The position numbers were made by a program, and so were the translations under genes. The notes under the pieces were generated by a model, which saw nothing but the letters and a program-made list of their open reading frames with translations, was not told the origin of the DNA and did not search any database. A DNA stretch of 17,815 bases from an uncultured Ruminococcus sp. (GTDB lineage Bacteria > Bacillota > Clostridia > Oscillospirales > Ruminococcaceae). This document shows, one piece after another, positions 6,576 to 12,991 of this stretch (positions within the stretch are counted from its first letter, which is position 1; each line of letters begins with the position of its first letter). The stretch spans positions 1 through 17,815 of the forward strand of contig CAMNFW010000011.1 of NCBI GenBank assembly GCA_946537565.1, given 5' to 3'.

Positions 6576-8402
6576 TTATTTCAGCTTCACCTCAAAGCGC
6601 CTGAGCCAATAGTCAAGCTGCAAAAAATAAGCTATTGTCTGCGGCAGATTCATCAGCTGACCATACCATTGAATCTTATCCTCATGGGTCAGAAGCCTTT
6701 CAAGCTTTTCCTTCTTTACAAGCTCAAACAGCGGTGTATCGTGGCTGATGACATTTTTAAGCCTTTCCGTGACAATATTCAGGAAAGCCGGGTCATGAGT
6801 CTTTGGGTACGGACTTTTCTTTCTCCACAATACCTCTTCCGGCAGCCAATCCTTCATGGCTTCTCTAAGCAGTCCCTTTTCACGTCCCTGCCAGTCCTTG
6901 TACTCCCACGGCACATTGTAAAGATATTCAGCTATCCTGTAATCGCAGAAAGGTACACGCACTTCAAGTCCGCTGTACATACTCATTCTGTCTTTGCGGT
7001 CGAGAAGAGTCTGCATGAACCAGTGAAAATTCAGCTGTGTCATCTCACGCATACGGCTGTCGGTCTCATTGTCTGATTTTAACTTCATTGCATAATCAGC
7101 TGTTGTACGGTAGCCGGAATAAACATAATCCTCCGCATTGATTTTTTCAGCGAGACTGTCAGTCAGGAAGGATTTGCGGTAAGCAGTGCTTTGAGCCCAG
7201 GGAAAGCCGTCTGTCATACGGATATCCTTGTCTCTGTACCAGGGATAGCCGCCGAATATTTCGTCCGCACATTCACCGGAAAGCGCAACAGTTCCGTGTT
7301 TTTTTATCTCACGGCAGAACAGCAGCATCGACGCATCTACATCAGCCATTCCCGGCAGACCTCTTGCTTCAACAGCTTCGTCAAGGGCATCAGCCAGTTC
7401 CTGGGCATTTATAACAGTCCAGTGGTGTTCGGTGCCGAGGTATTGTTCCATTTTCCGAATATATTCAGGGTCACTGTTTGGCTGAAAATGGCTTTTTGTG
7501 AAATATTTGTCATTATTCAGATAGTCAACTGAAAAGGTATTCAAAGTCTTTCCTTGTCTGCGGAATTCTGATGCTGCAACAGATGATATCAGACTGGAAT
7601 CCAGTCCGCCGGATAAAAATGTGCATACCGGCACATCTGAGACCAGCTGACGTTTTATGGAATCCAGCAGCAGACTGCGGACGTTGAAGGCTGTCTCCTC
7701 AAAGCTTTCATGCAGCTCATAAGCTTTAAGCCGCCAGTACTCACGAAGCTTAAGACCTTCGGCAGTATATGTTCCGCACCAGCCGGGACGAATCTCTTTG
7801 ATACCTTTTATAACTCCGTATCCCGGAGTTCGTCCGGGAGCAGTGAGGATAAGCTCAGCCGCACCGTTTTCGTCTATTTCATGGGGAATATCAGGAACAG
7901 TGAGCAGTGCCGGTATTTCTGAGGCAAATACAAGCTTTGAATTATCCTGCCAGTAAAACAAAGGCTTTACACCTATTCGGTCACGGGCAAGAAATACACT
8001 GTGAGCGCTTTCACTGTAAACCGCAAAGGCAAAAATCCCGTTGAACTTATCTACACAATCTTCACCCCATTTGATATAGCTTTTAAGGACAACTTCAGTA
8101 TCGGACGATGTATCGAAACCGAAGTCCTGCTCAAGCTGTGAACGCAGCTCAGCGGTGTTATAAAGCTCACCGTTGTAGACAATGGTATAATTACAGCCAT
8201 TACAGGAAGCGGACATAGGCTGTCTGCCGCCGTTGATGTCAATTACCGCAAGACGGGTATGAACCAGAGCTGCCTCCGGAAACAATGTTATCCCTCGCTG
8301 ATCGGGTCCACGCCGCAGCAGAGCCTTCTGCATATTCCCGCAAATTCCAGCAGCGCTTCTCATATCCTCCCTGAAACTTATAATACCAGCAATTCCACAC
8401 AT
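6576..8402 (-). CDS. asnB: Asparagine synthase (glutamine-hydrolysing)
   Basis: Makes asparagine from aspartate, glutamine and ATP. 607 residues in two domains. The N-terminal class II glutamine amidotransferase (1 to about 200) has Cys2 as nucleophile (MCGIAGI), R50 in HTRLAVID, YNGELYN at 76-82 and ARDRIGVKPLFY at 139-150. The C-terminal synthetase has the ATP-pyrophosphatase loop SGGLDSS at 264-270 and ECADEIFGGYPW further on. The start is fixed at 8402 because Cys must follow Met after processing; GGAG lies six bases upstream. An in-frame ATG at 8450 would add 16 residues ahead of the nucleophile and is rejected. The length and full motif set indicate an active B-type enzyme. It is convergent with aspartate kinase and divergent from ylxM-ffh. 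Confidence 0.95.
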   Translation of the reverse strand: MCGIAGIISFREDMRSAAGICGNMQKALLRRGPDQRGITLFPEAALVHTRLAVIDINGGRQPMSASCNGCNYTIVYNGELYNTAELRSQLEQDFGFDTSSDTEVVLKSYIKWGEDCVDKFNGIFAFAVYSESAHSVFLARDRIGVKPLFYWQDNSKLVFASEIPALLTVPDIPHEIDENGAAELILTAPGRTPGYGVIKGIKEIRPGWCGTYTAEGLKLREYWRLKAYELHESFEETAFNVRSLLLDSIKRQLVSDVPVCTFLSGGLDSSLISSVAASEFRRQGKTLNTFSVDYLNNDKYFTKSHFQPNSDPEYIRKMEQYLGTEHHWTVINAQELADALDEAVEARGLPGMADVDASMLLFCREIKKHGTVALSGECADEIFGGYPWYRDKDIRMTDGFPWAQSTAYRKSFLTDSLAEKINAEDYVYSGYRTTADYAMKLKSDNETDSRMREMTQLNFHWFMQTLLDRKDRMSMYSGLEVRVPFCDYRIAEYLYNVPWEYKDWQGREKGLLREAMKDWLPEEVLWRKKSPYPKTHDPAFLNIVTERLKNVISHDTPLFELVKKEKLERLLTHEDKIQWYGQLMNLPQTIAYFLQLDYWLRRFEVKLK

Positions 8403-8418
8403 AATACTCTCCGCCGCT

Positions 8419-8619
8419 TTACGGCATACGGCACGCCGTATTGAGTTCATGTGTTATTATATTCACCTTCGCCTTAAAAGTTGCATATTTCGCTAAGCCA
8501 GTTCCATGCCAAAGATGCGGTATCTGTAAAAACGCTCTGTTTGCATCATGCTTATCAGTACAGACAGCCCAGTCCCAAAAACTGAAATTCTGCTGAAAAT
8601 CCTGCACAAACAGCAGCAT
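8419..8619 (-). CDS. Possible 66-residue protein upstream of asnB, unrecognised
   Basis: A short ORF on the same strand as asnB, ending 16 bases before the asnB ATG. Its ATG has AAGGA nine bases upstream. The product contains an aromatic, tryptophan-rich stretch (FSFWDWAVCTDKHD, then PHLWHGTGLAKY), with no signal peptide or membrane segment, and resembles no family I know. Codon choice is not obviously unlike its neighbours. A hairpin (ATACGG/CCGTAT, 8426-8441) lies in its last codons. It may be a small operon partner, a leader peptide for asnB, or chance: a 200-base open frame is weak evidence. Without it, 8403-8734 would be a 332-base gene-free stretch holding only the ylxM promoter and the asnB leader. 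Confidence 0.3.
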   Translation of the reverse strand: MLLFVQDFQQNFSFWDWAVCTDKHDANRAFLQIPHLWHGTGLAKYATFKAKVNIITHELNTACRMP

Positions 8620-8661
8620 TTATTACCGTCCTTTTTTTATCACTAAATTTTAAAAAGGGTC

Positions 8662-8690
8662 TTGACAAATGAAAGATTGTGTTGTATAAT
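8662..8690 (+). promoter_or_regulatory. Consensus sigma-A promoter of the ylxM-ffh operon
   Basis: TTGACA (8662-8667), exactly 17 bases and TATAAT (8685-8690): a perfect match to the sigma-A consensus and the strongest promoter in the window. The leader of about 38 bases begins with a GTGTAA...TTACAC inverted repeat (8691-8714). Confidence 0.93.
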
Positions 8691-8734
8691 GTGTAAAGTG
8701 ATTTTGTATTACACCGGTTGGTGAGGTGGATTTC

Positions 8735-9070
8735 ATGGCTAAGGAACTTAAATATGTCATGCTTCTGGACTGCTACGGCGATCTTCTCACCGATCACCAG
8801 AGAAATATCATGGAGCTGTACTACTGCGAAGACCTCTCGCTCGGCGAAATAGGCAGCGATATGGGAATCACCCGTCAGGCTGTAAGAAGCCATATCAAGC
8901 GCACTGAAGAGCTGCTCATTGGATATGAAGATAAGCTTGGCTTTGTTCAGCGTCTGGTGGATATGAGAAAATGCTTCGGCAGGATCTCAGAGCTTGCCGG
9001 TAATATAAATGATACCGCTGTCAGGGAAAGCATTTTAGCTGAAACTGACCGTGGCTTGAATCTGCTTTAA
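8735..9070 (+). CDS. ylxM: YlxM family SRP-associated HTH protein
   Basis: A 111-residue YlxM/p13-like protein, normally encoded just before ffh; in streptococci the family is known to modulate SRP GTPase activity. It has a sigma-like helix-turn-helix, LSLGEIGSDMGITRQAVRSHIKR at about residues 34-56, after the conserved opening LLDCYGDLLTDHQRNIMELYY. I chose the ATG at 8735, which has GAGGTGG five bases upstream; the in-frame GTG at 8726 lies within that ribosome site. The first gene behind the consensus promoter at 8662, 46 bases before ffh. Confidence 0.92.
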   Translation: MAKELKYVMLLDCYGDLLTDHQRNIMELYYCEDLSLGEIGSDMGITRQAVRSHIKRTEELLIGYEDKLGFVQRLVDMRKCFGRISELAGNINDTAVRESILAETDRGLNLL

Positions 9071-9116
9071 TGCAATGCGTATTTAATATAAAGATCATAC
9101 AAAAAGGGGGAAGATC

Positions 9117-10499
9117 ATGGCATTTGAAGGACTTTCTGAAAAACTTAATTCTGTCTTTAAAAAGCTTAAATCAAGAGGAAAGCTGACCGAAAGCGATGTT
9201 AAAGAAGCTATGCGTGAAGTAAAGCTGGCTCTTCTCGAAGCTGACGTAAGCTATAAGGTCGTTAAGGATTTCGTTAAAAAAGTTTCTGAGCGTGCTGTCG
9301 GCGAAGAAGTTCTTGCAAGCCTAACCCCTGCTCAGCAGGTAATTAAAATCGTTAACGAGGAGCTGTGTACCCTCATGGGCACCAGCAATTCAAGAATAAA
9401 TTTTGCTTCCAAACCGCCTACAGTTATCATGATGTGCGGTCTCCAGGGTTCGGGTAAAACCACCCACGCCGCTAAGCTGGCTAAAATGCTGAAAAAAGAA
9501 GGGCATCGTCCCCTCCTTGCTGCCTGCGATATTTATCGTCCTGCGGCTATAAATCAGCTCCAGGTTGTCGGTCAGAAGGCTGATGTAAAGGTCTTTGAAA
9601 TGGGTCAGATAAACCCCGTGACCATCGCTAAGGAAGCTCTTCGCTATGCTAAGGATTACGGTTACGATATTCTCATTATCGACACCGCCGGCCGTCTTCA
9701 TATCGACGAGGCTCTCATGCAGGAGCTTAAGGATATCAAGGCTCTCACAAACCCGGACGAGATAATGCTCGTGGTCGATGCTATGACCGGTCAGGATGCT
9801 GTAAACGTTGCACAGGCTTTTGATGAAGCTGTGGGCATAACCAGTGTGCTGATGTCAAAGCTGGATTCCGATACCAGAGGCGGTGCAGCACTGTCTGTAC
9901 TTTCAGTTACCGGCAAGCCGATAAAATATGTAGGTATGGGCGAAAAGCTCGACGATTTCGAGCAGTTCCACCCTGAGAGAATGGCTTCCCGTATCCTCGG
10001 TATGGGCGATGTTCTTACCCTTATTGAAAAGGCTGAGAACGTTATGTCCCAGCAGGAAGCTGAAAAGCTCACTAAAAAATTCAAGGAAAATAAATTCGAT
10101 ATGGACGATCTGCTCGACCAGATGAAGCAGATAAAGAAAATGGGTTCCATGAAGTCCATTATCAGTATGCTGCCGGGTGTTGGCGAAAAACTGAAAAATG
10201 TGGACGTTGATGAGCATCAGCTCGTCAGGATCGAGGCTATCATCACCTCAATGACTAAGGCTGAAAGAGAAAAGCCTTCGATCATTAATCCTTCAAGAAA
10301 AAAACGTATCGCTAAAGGCTCCGGCACTAAGGTCGAGGAAGTAAACCGCCTGCTCAAACAATTTGAACAAATGCAGAAAATGATGAAGCAGTTCACCGGC
10401 AAGGGCGGAAAAATGAATATGCGTAAAGCCAGAAAACAGCTGGCTGGCATGAACTTCGACAAAATGACCGGCAAGGGCGGCGGAAATCTCCCCTTGTAA
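9117..10499 (+). CDS. ffh: Signal recognition particle protein Ffh
   Basis: GTPase that, with SRP RNA, binds signal peptides on ribosomes and delivers them through FtsY to the SecYEG channel. 460 residues, a usual length. The N domain is about 1-90; the G domain shows GLQGSGKTT at 108-116 (G1), DTAGR at 189-193 (G3), SKLD at 247-250 (G4, where TKxD is commoner) and DTRGGAALS at 252-260. The methionine-rich M domain runs from about 300 to the end, with RIAKGSG, the RNA-binding signature, near 394-400 and MQKMMKQF after it. The ATG at 9117 has AAGGGGGAA upstream. The SRP RNA gene is not in the window. Followed by rpsP and khpA in the same direction. Confidence 0.97.
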   Translation: MAFEGLSEKLNSVFKKLKSRGKLTESDVKEAMREVKLALLEADVSYKVVKDFVKKVSERAVGEEVLASLTPAQQVIKIVNEELCTLMGTSNSRINFASKPPTVIMMCGLQGSGKTTHAAKLAKMLKKEGHRPLLAACDIYRPAAINQLQVVGQKADVKVFEMGQINPVTIAKEALRYAKDYGYDILIIDTAGRLHIDEALMQELKDIKALTNPDEIMLVVDAMTGQDAVNVAQAFDEAVGITSVLMSKLDSDTRGGAALSVLSVTGKPIKYVGMGEKLDDFEQFHPERMASRILGMGDVLTLIEKAENVMSQQEAEKLTKKFKENKFDMDDLLDQMKQIKKMGSMKSIISMLPGVGEKLKNVDVDEHQLVRIEAIITSMTKAEREKPSIINPSRKKRIAKGSGTKVEEVNRLLKQFEQMQKMMKQFTGKGGKMNMRKARKQLAGMNFDKMTGKGGGNLPL

Positions 10500-10510
10500 G
10501 CTAACCTCTC

Positions 10511-10557
10511 GCTGAAATTTCAGCAATGCAAGTTAAAAAAGCGGAACTTCCCGCTTT
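10511..10557 (+). other. Two hairpins in the ffh-rpsP intergenic region
   Basis: The perfect palindrome GCTGAAATTTCAGC (10511-10524) is followed by the stem AAAGCGG / CCGCTTT with a 6-base loop (10538-10557). The T-run after the second stem is short on the plus strand (TTTGATT), so it looks like a weak terminator, attenuator or RNA processing site that tunes rpsP relative to ffh. The minus-strand reading has TTTTTT, but no minus-strand gene needs it. Confidence 0.5.
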
Positions 10558-10594
10558 GATTATAAATTATAACCAGTAATGGAGGTGAATATAT

Positions 10595-10837
10595 ATGGCA
10601 GTAAAGATCAGACTCAGAAGAATGGGCGCTAAGAAGGCTCCCTTCTACCGTGTTGTTGTAGCTGATTCAAGATACCCCAGAGACGGCCGTTTCATCGAGG
10701 AGCTTGGCTACTATGATCCCACTAAGGAGCCCTCAGTTATCAAGATTGATGCTGATAAGGCTAAGGATTGGATCGCTAAGGGCGCTCAGCCTACTGACAC
10801 TGTAAAGGTCATTCTTAAGAAAGAAGGCATTCTTTAA
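10595..10837 (+). CDS. rpsP: 30S ribosomal protein S16
   Basis: An 80-residue small-subunit ribosomal protein needed for 30S assembly. The whole chain matches the family: the opening [24 protein letters not shown], then [19 protein letters not shown], and the closing [13 protein letters not shown]. Length is typical. The ATG at 10595 is preceded by GGAGGTG eight bases upstream. Codons are strongly biased, as expected for a ribosomal protein. It lies between ffh and khpA in the conserved order, with a structured spacer on each side. Confidence 0.98.
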   Translation: MAVKIRLRRMGAKKAPFYRVVVADSRYPRDGRFIEELGYYDPTKEPSVIKIDADKAKDWIAKGAQPTDTVKVILKKEGIL

Positions 10838-10875
10838 TTCGTATGCTTTGGGTAAGAGCATATCACGCTGATATG

Positions 10876-10914
10876 AATACGGTCGGTGAAGGCAAAACCT
10901 TCCTGCCGTATTTT
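10876..10914 (+). other. Hairpin between rpsP and khpA
   Basis: AATACGG (10876-10882) pairs with CCGTATT (10906-10912), and GAAGG pairs with CCTTC inside around a CAAAA loop; TTTT follows. This is probably a partial terminator that lowers khpA expression relative to rpsP. khpA has no obvious promoter of its own in the 38 bases after it. Confidence 0.55.
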
Positions 10915-10952
10915 GTAAAGCGGCTCTGACCCGCTGATTTCGGAGGTTATTT

Positions 10953-11198
10953 ATGAAAGATTTACTTTATGCAATAGCAGCAGGACTCGTGGAAGATAAG
11001 TCTGCTATAAAAATCGTAGAGGACGAACCTGACGCAGAGGGCGTAATAGTGTTCCACCTTTCTGTTGCTCCTGATGACATGGGTCGTGTTATCGGAAAGC
11101 AGGGCAGGATCGCTAAGGCTCTCAGAACTATCATGAGAGCAGGCGCTGCAAAGAGAGATCTTAAGGTTTCTGTAGTTATCGAGGAAGAAGCTGAATAA
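10953..11198 (+). CDS. khpA: KH-domain RNA-binding protein KhpA (YlqC family)
   Basis: An 81-residue single KH domain. The RNA-binding GxxG loop is GKQG in MGRVIGKQGRIAKALRTIM (about residues 43-61). In streptococci KhpA pairs with KhpB and affects cell division and elongation through RNA binding; that role is inferred here from the family. The ATG at 10953 has GGAGG six bases upstream. It is the last gene of the ylxM-ffh-rpsP-khpA unit: a strong terminator follows at 11254, although rimM, trmD and rplS often come next in related genomes. Confidence 0.94.
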   Translation: MKDLLYAIAAGLVEDKSAIKIVEDEPDAEGVIVFHLSVAPDDMGRVIGKQGRIAKALRTIMRAGAAKRDLKVSVVIEEEAE

Positions 11199-11253
11199 TT
11201 ACAGTATCTTAAGACGGCTCATGTTCTGAGCTGCAATTGAATAAAATATAATC

Positions 11254-11281
11254 AATCCGCTGTTCTCCAGCGGATTTTTTA
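11254..11281 (+). terminator. Terminator of the ylxM-ffh-rpsP-khpA operon
   Basis: A perfect 9-bp stem AATCCGCTG / CAGCGGATT with loop TTCTC is followed by TTTT directly after the stem. Strong and plus-directed. Confidence 0.93.
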
Positions 11282-11306
11282 TTTCCCGCCGCCTCCGGAT
11301 CTTGAG

Positions 11307-11341
11307 CCAAAAAACAGCGTCCCCTGCACAAGAGACGCTGT
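11307..11341 (-). terminator. Terminator of ireB
   Basis: On the minus strand, ACAGCGTC / GACGCTGT (perfect 8 bp, 12-base loop) is followed by TTTTT, 67 bases beyond the ireB stop. Confidence 0.88.
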
Positions 11342-11407
11342 AATCTATTTATCCCGGCTTCAACGCTCTGCCCTGTCCGGCAGCTGCATAAAAGCTTAAA
11401 TATTATC

Positions 11408-11653
11408 TCAGGACTGGAGATATGATCTCACCAGCACCTGAAGAAGCTCATCACGGTCAATGTGACGGATAAGACTTCTGGCATTGTTGTATGTGGTTAT
11501 GTATGTAGGATCCTCAGAAAGTATATATCCTACGATCTGATTTATCGGGTTATAGCCCTTCTGCACAAGCGCATCATAGATTATAGTGAGATTTTTCTTA
11601 AGCTCTGCTTCTTTATCTTCATTAACTGAAAACGTCATTGTTTTATCGAACAT
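11408..11653 (-). CDS. ireB: IreB family regulatory phosphoprotein (UPF0297)
   Basis: An 81-residue protein matching the IreB/YrzL family from end to end: IIYDALVQKGYNPINQIVGYILSEDP, then YITTYNNARSLIRHIDRDELLQVLVRSYL. In Enterococcus faecalis IreB is a substrate of the PASTA-domain Ser/Thr kinase IreK, modified on N-terminal threonines, and acts in cell-envelope stress tolerance. Here T5 and T7 stand in equivalent positions (FDKTMTF). The ATG at 11653 has AGGAGG ten bases upstream. It has its own promoter and terminator and no ruvX or ireK/ireP neighbour in the window, whereas ireB often precedes ruvX. Apparently monocistronic. Confidence 0.93.
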   Translation of the reverse strand: MFDKTMTFSVNEDKEAELKKNLTIIYDALVQKGYNPINQIVGYILSEDPTYITTYNNARSLIRHIDRDELLQVLVRSYLQS

Positions 11654-11723
11654 ATCCTATCAGCCTCCTGATCGTAAAATTAACTTCATCTGACTTAAAC
11701 TCCATGCAAGAAGCTCTCTTTCT

Positions 11724-11752
11724 ATTATACATTAAAATGATATATAATGCAA
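11724..11752 (-). promoter_or_regulatory. Sigma-A promoter of ireB
   Basis: On the minus strand TTGCAT (11752-11747), 17 bases and TATAAT (11729-11724). The leader is about 65 bases. The same -35 variant and spacing occur at the secG promoter. Confidence 0.82.
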
Positions 11753-11829
11753 GTGGTAACGAAATTTTTTATTGATTTGACTGTATTAAACTATAAATTT
11801 TGTTTAAGCTGCACAAATGATTATGTAGC

Positions 11830-11852
11830 GTACCGGTGAAAAATACCGGTAC
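11830..11852 (-). other. Hairpin just downstream of the DUF1540 gene
   Basis: GTACCGGT / ACCGGTAC is a perfect 8-bp stem with a 7-base loop, starting 7 bases past the DUF1540 stop codon. No T-run follows on either strand, so it may be a 3'-end stabiliser or a non-canonical terminator. Confidence 0.5.
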
Positions 11853-11859
11853 TCTGGTT

Positions 11860-12039
11860 TTAATTGCAGCAGCCTGTCCTTTTAACAAAGCTGTTGCAGT
11901 CGGTACATTCCGGAACAGTGGGATCGTCCTCATGAGTTCCGACAGATATGCAGCCGAGAGTGCAGTAATTCTCTGTCACCATATTGTGCTGGCACTGAGA
12001 TACTGTGCATTTGATGTGGTCATTCTTTGTTCCTTCCAT
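11860..12039 (-). CDS. DUF1540 small cysteine-rich protein
   Basis: A 59-residue protein with eight cysteines, at 11, 16, 26, 30, 45, 48, 57 and 58. The core IKCTVSQCQHN...NYCTLGCISVG...ECTDCNSF matches DUF1540, a family common in clostridia and of unknown function; the paired Cys pattern suggests metal (zinc or Fe) binding. The start is the ATG at 12039, with AAGGGGG ten bases upstream; an in-frame ATG at 12114 has no ribosome site and its extension is not cysteine-rich. It lies alone between ireB and the rnr-lipoprotein unit. The upstream DNA holds two inverted repeats (12071-12099 and 12106-12126); I see no clear promoter. Confidence 0.88.
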   Translation of the reverse strand: MEGTKNDHIKCTVSQCQHNMVTENYCTLGCISVGTHEDDPTVPECTDCNSFVKRTGCCN

Positions 12040-12070
12040 AACAGAAAGACCCCCTTTTAAAAAGTTAAGC

Positions 12071-12126
12071 TCAGATGCCCGATACACCCTGACATCTGAA
12101 ATCCAGAAAATCAAGTGCTGATTTTC
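12071..12126 (-). repeat. Two inverted repeats upstream of the DUF1540 gene
   Basis: TCAGATG / CATCTGA (12071-12077, 12093-12099) and the perfect GAAAATCA / TGATTTTC with a 5-base loop (12106-12113, 12119-12126). The second may stand in as an A/T-rich terminator for the lipoprotein gene ending at 12181; the first would lie in the DUF1540 leader. Neither has a proper T-run. Confidence 0.4.
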
Positions 12127-12180
12127 ATATTAATATTATGCACAGTAATTTGAAAAATATTCATCTTAAAAATATAGCTC

Positions 12181-12981
12181 TCAATACGGAAGTCTGAACT
12201 GTCCAGCCTTCCATGTACCGTCCGGCTCGATAACCACGCTGAAGGTCTCATTCTCCGGCTCCATAGGCTCAATGCCGTAATCCGCATAATTATAGCTGTG
12301 ATGAACGGTGAAAAAGATCTCGTCATCAGTTCTGGAATCTACCGATACTATCTCTGAGCCAAGATAGAAGATATTGCTTCCTCTTGAACCGGCAAGGCAG
12401 TAAACGTGCTGATCTTCCTCAGCAAAAGTCTCAGACAGGCTGTTGGGGTAGCGGTCGCTGAAAACCTTGTGATATTCTGCTTCAACATCTGCAATTGAGT
12501 TTATGCCCGGCTCAGTGACAAGGAAAAACTGCCAGCCAAATTGTCCGACGTTTATATATGTATTATTATCCATAGCAAACGGACAGCCAACTGTATAATT
12601 CCACTGGGTCTCGCAGGCGGTCTCAAACAACGCCTGAGCCGCAGCTATAAGAGCTGCATCGTCCATTTCAGCAGCCGGCACATCAGTGATGACCGCACCG
12701 TTTTCGTCCTTATGATAAGAACCGGGCTGTTCAGCTTTAGGGGTTGTGACAGGCACTGTAGTTGCGACAGCATCTGTCACGGCAGAAGTCTGAGCAGAAG
12801 TGACTGTTTCAGTAACAGCAGCAACAGTTTCGGTCTGAGTTTCTGAAGTTTCAGCAGTTGTTTCATTGACAGCAGCGGTGGTCTCCTGGGAAGAGTTTTC
12901 TGCTGAACTGCCGGTCTTGTTTCCGCAGCTGCAAAGGCAAAGCATTGAAAGCGCTGTCACAGCTGATAAAAATCTTTTCAT
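12181..12981 (-). CDS. Predicted lipoprotein with Thr/Ser/Glu-rich linker
   Basis: A 266-residue secreted lipoprotein. The signal peptide MKRFLSAVTALSMLCLCSCG has the lipobox L-C-S-C with Cys19 as lipid anchor. Residues about 24-85 are a low-complexity linker rich in T, S, E, A and V, then a folded domain of about 170 residues follows with NYTVGCPFAMDNNTYI, VEAEYHKVFSDRY and DDEIFFTVHHSYNYADYG. The domain loosely recalls IseA-like or NTF2-like extracellular domains, but I cannot assign it. The start is the ATG at 12981 with AAGGAG seven bases upstream. That ribosome site overlaps the rnr stop codon, only 10 bases separating the genes, so the two are cotranscribed. Probably anchored on the outer face of the membrane. 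Confidence 0.85.
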   Translation of the reverse strand: MKRFLSAVTALSMLCLCSCGNKTGSSAENSSQETTAAVNETTAETSETQTETVAAVTETVTSAQTSAVTDAVATTVPVTTPKAEQPGSYHKDENGAVITDVPAAEMDDAALIAAAQALFETACETQWNYTVGCPFAMDNNTYINVGQFGWQFFLVTEPGINSIADVEAEYHKVFSDRYPNSLSETFAEEDQHVYCLAGSRGSNIFYLGSEIVSVDSRTDDEIFFTVHHSYNYADYGIEPMEPENETFSVVIEPDGTWKAGQFRLPY

Positions 12982-12991
12982 AATATGCTCC

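Noticed and set aside
8451..8725. SRP RNA gene near ffh
   Set aside because: No GGAAGCAG-type tetraloop helix or other SRP RNA core was seen here or in the other gaps.
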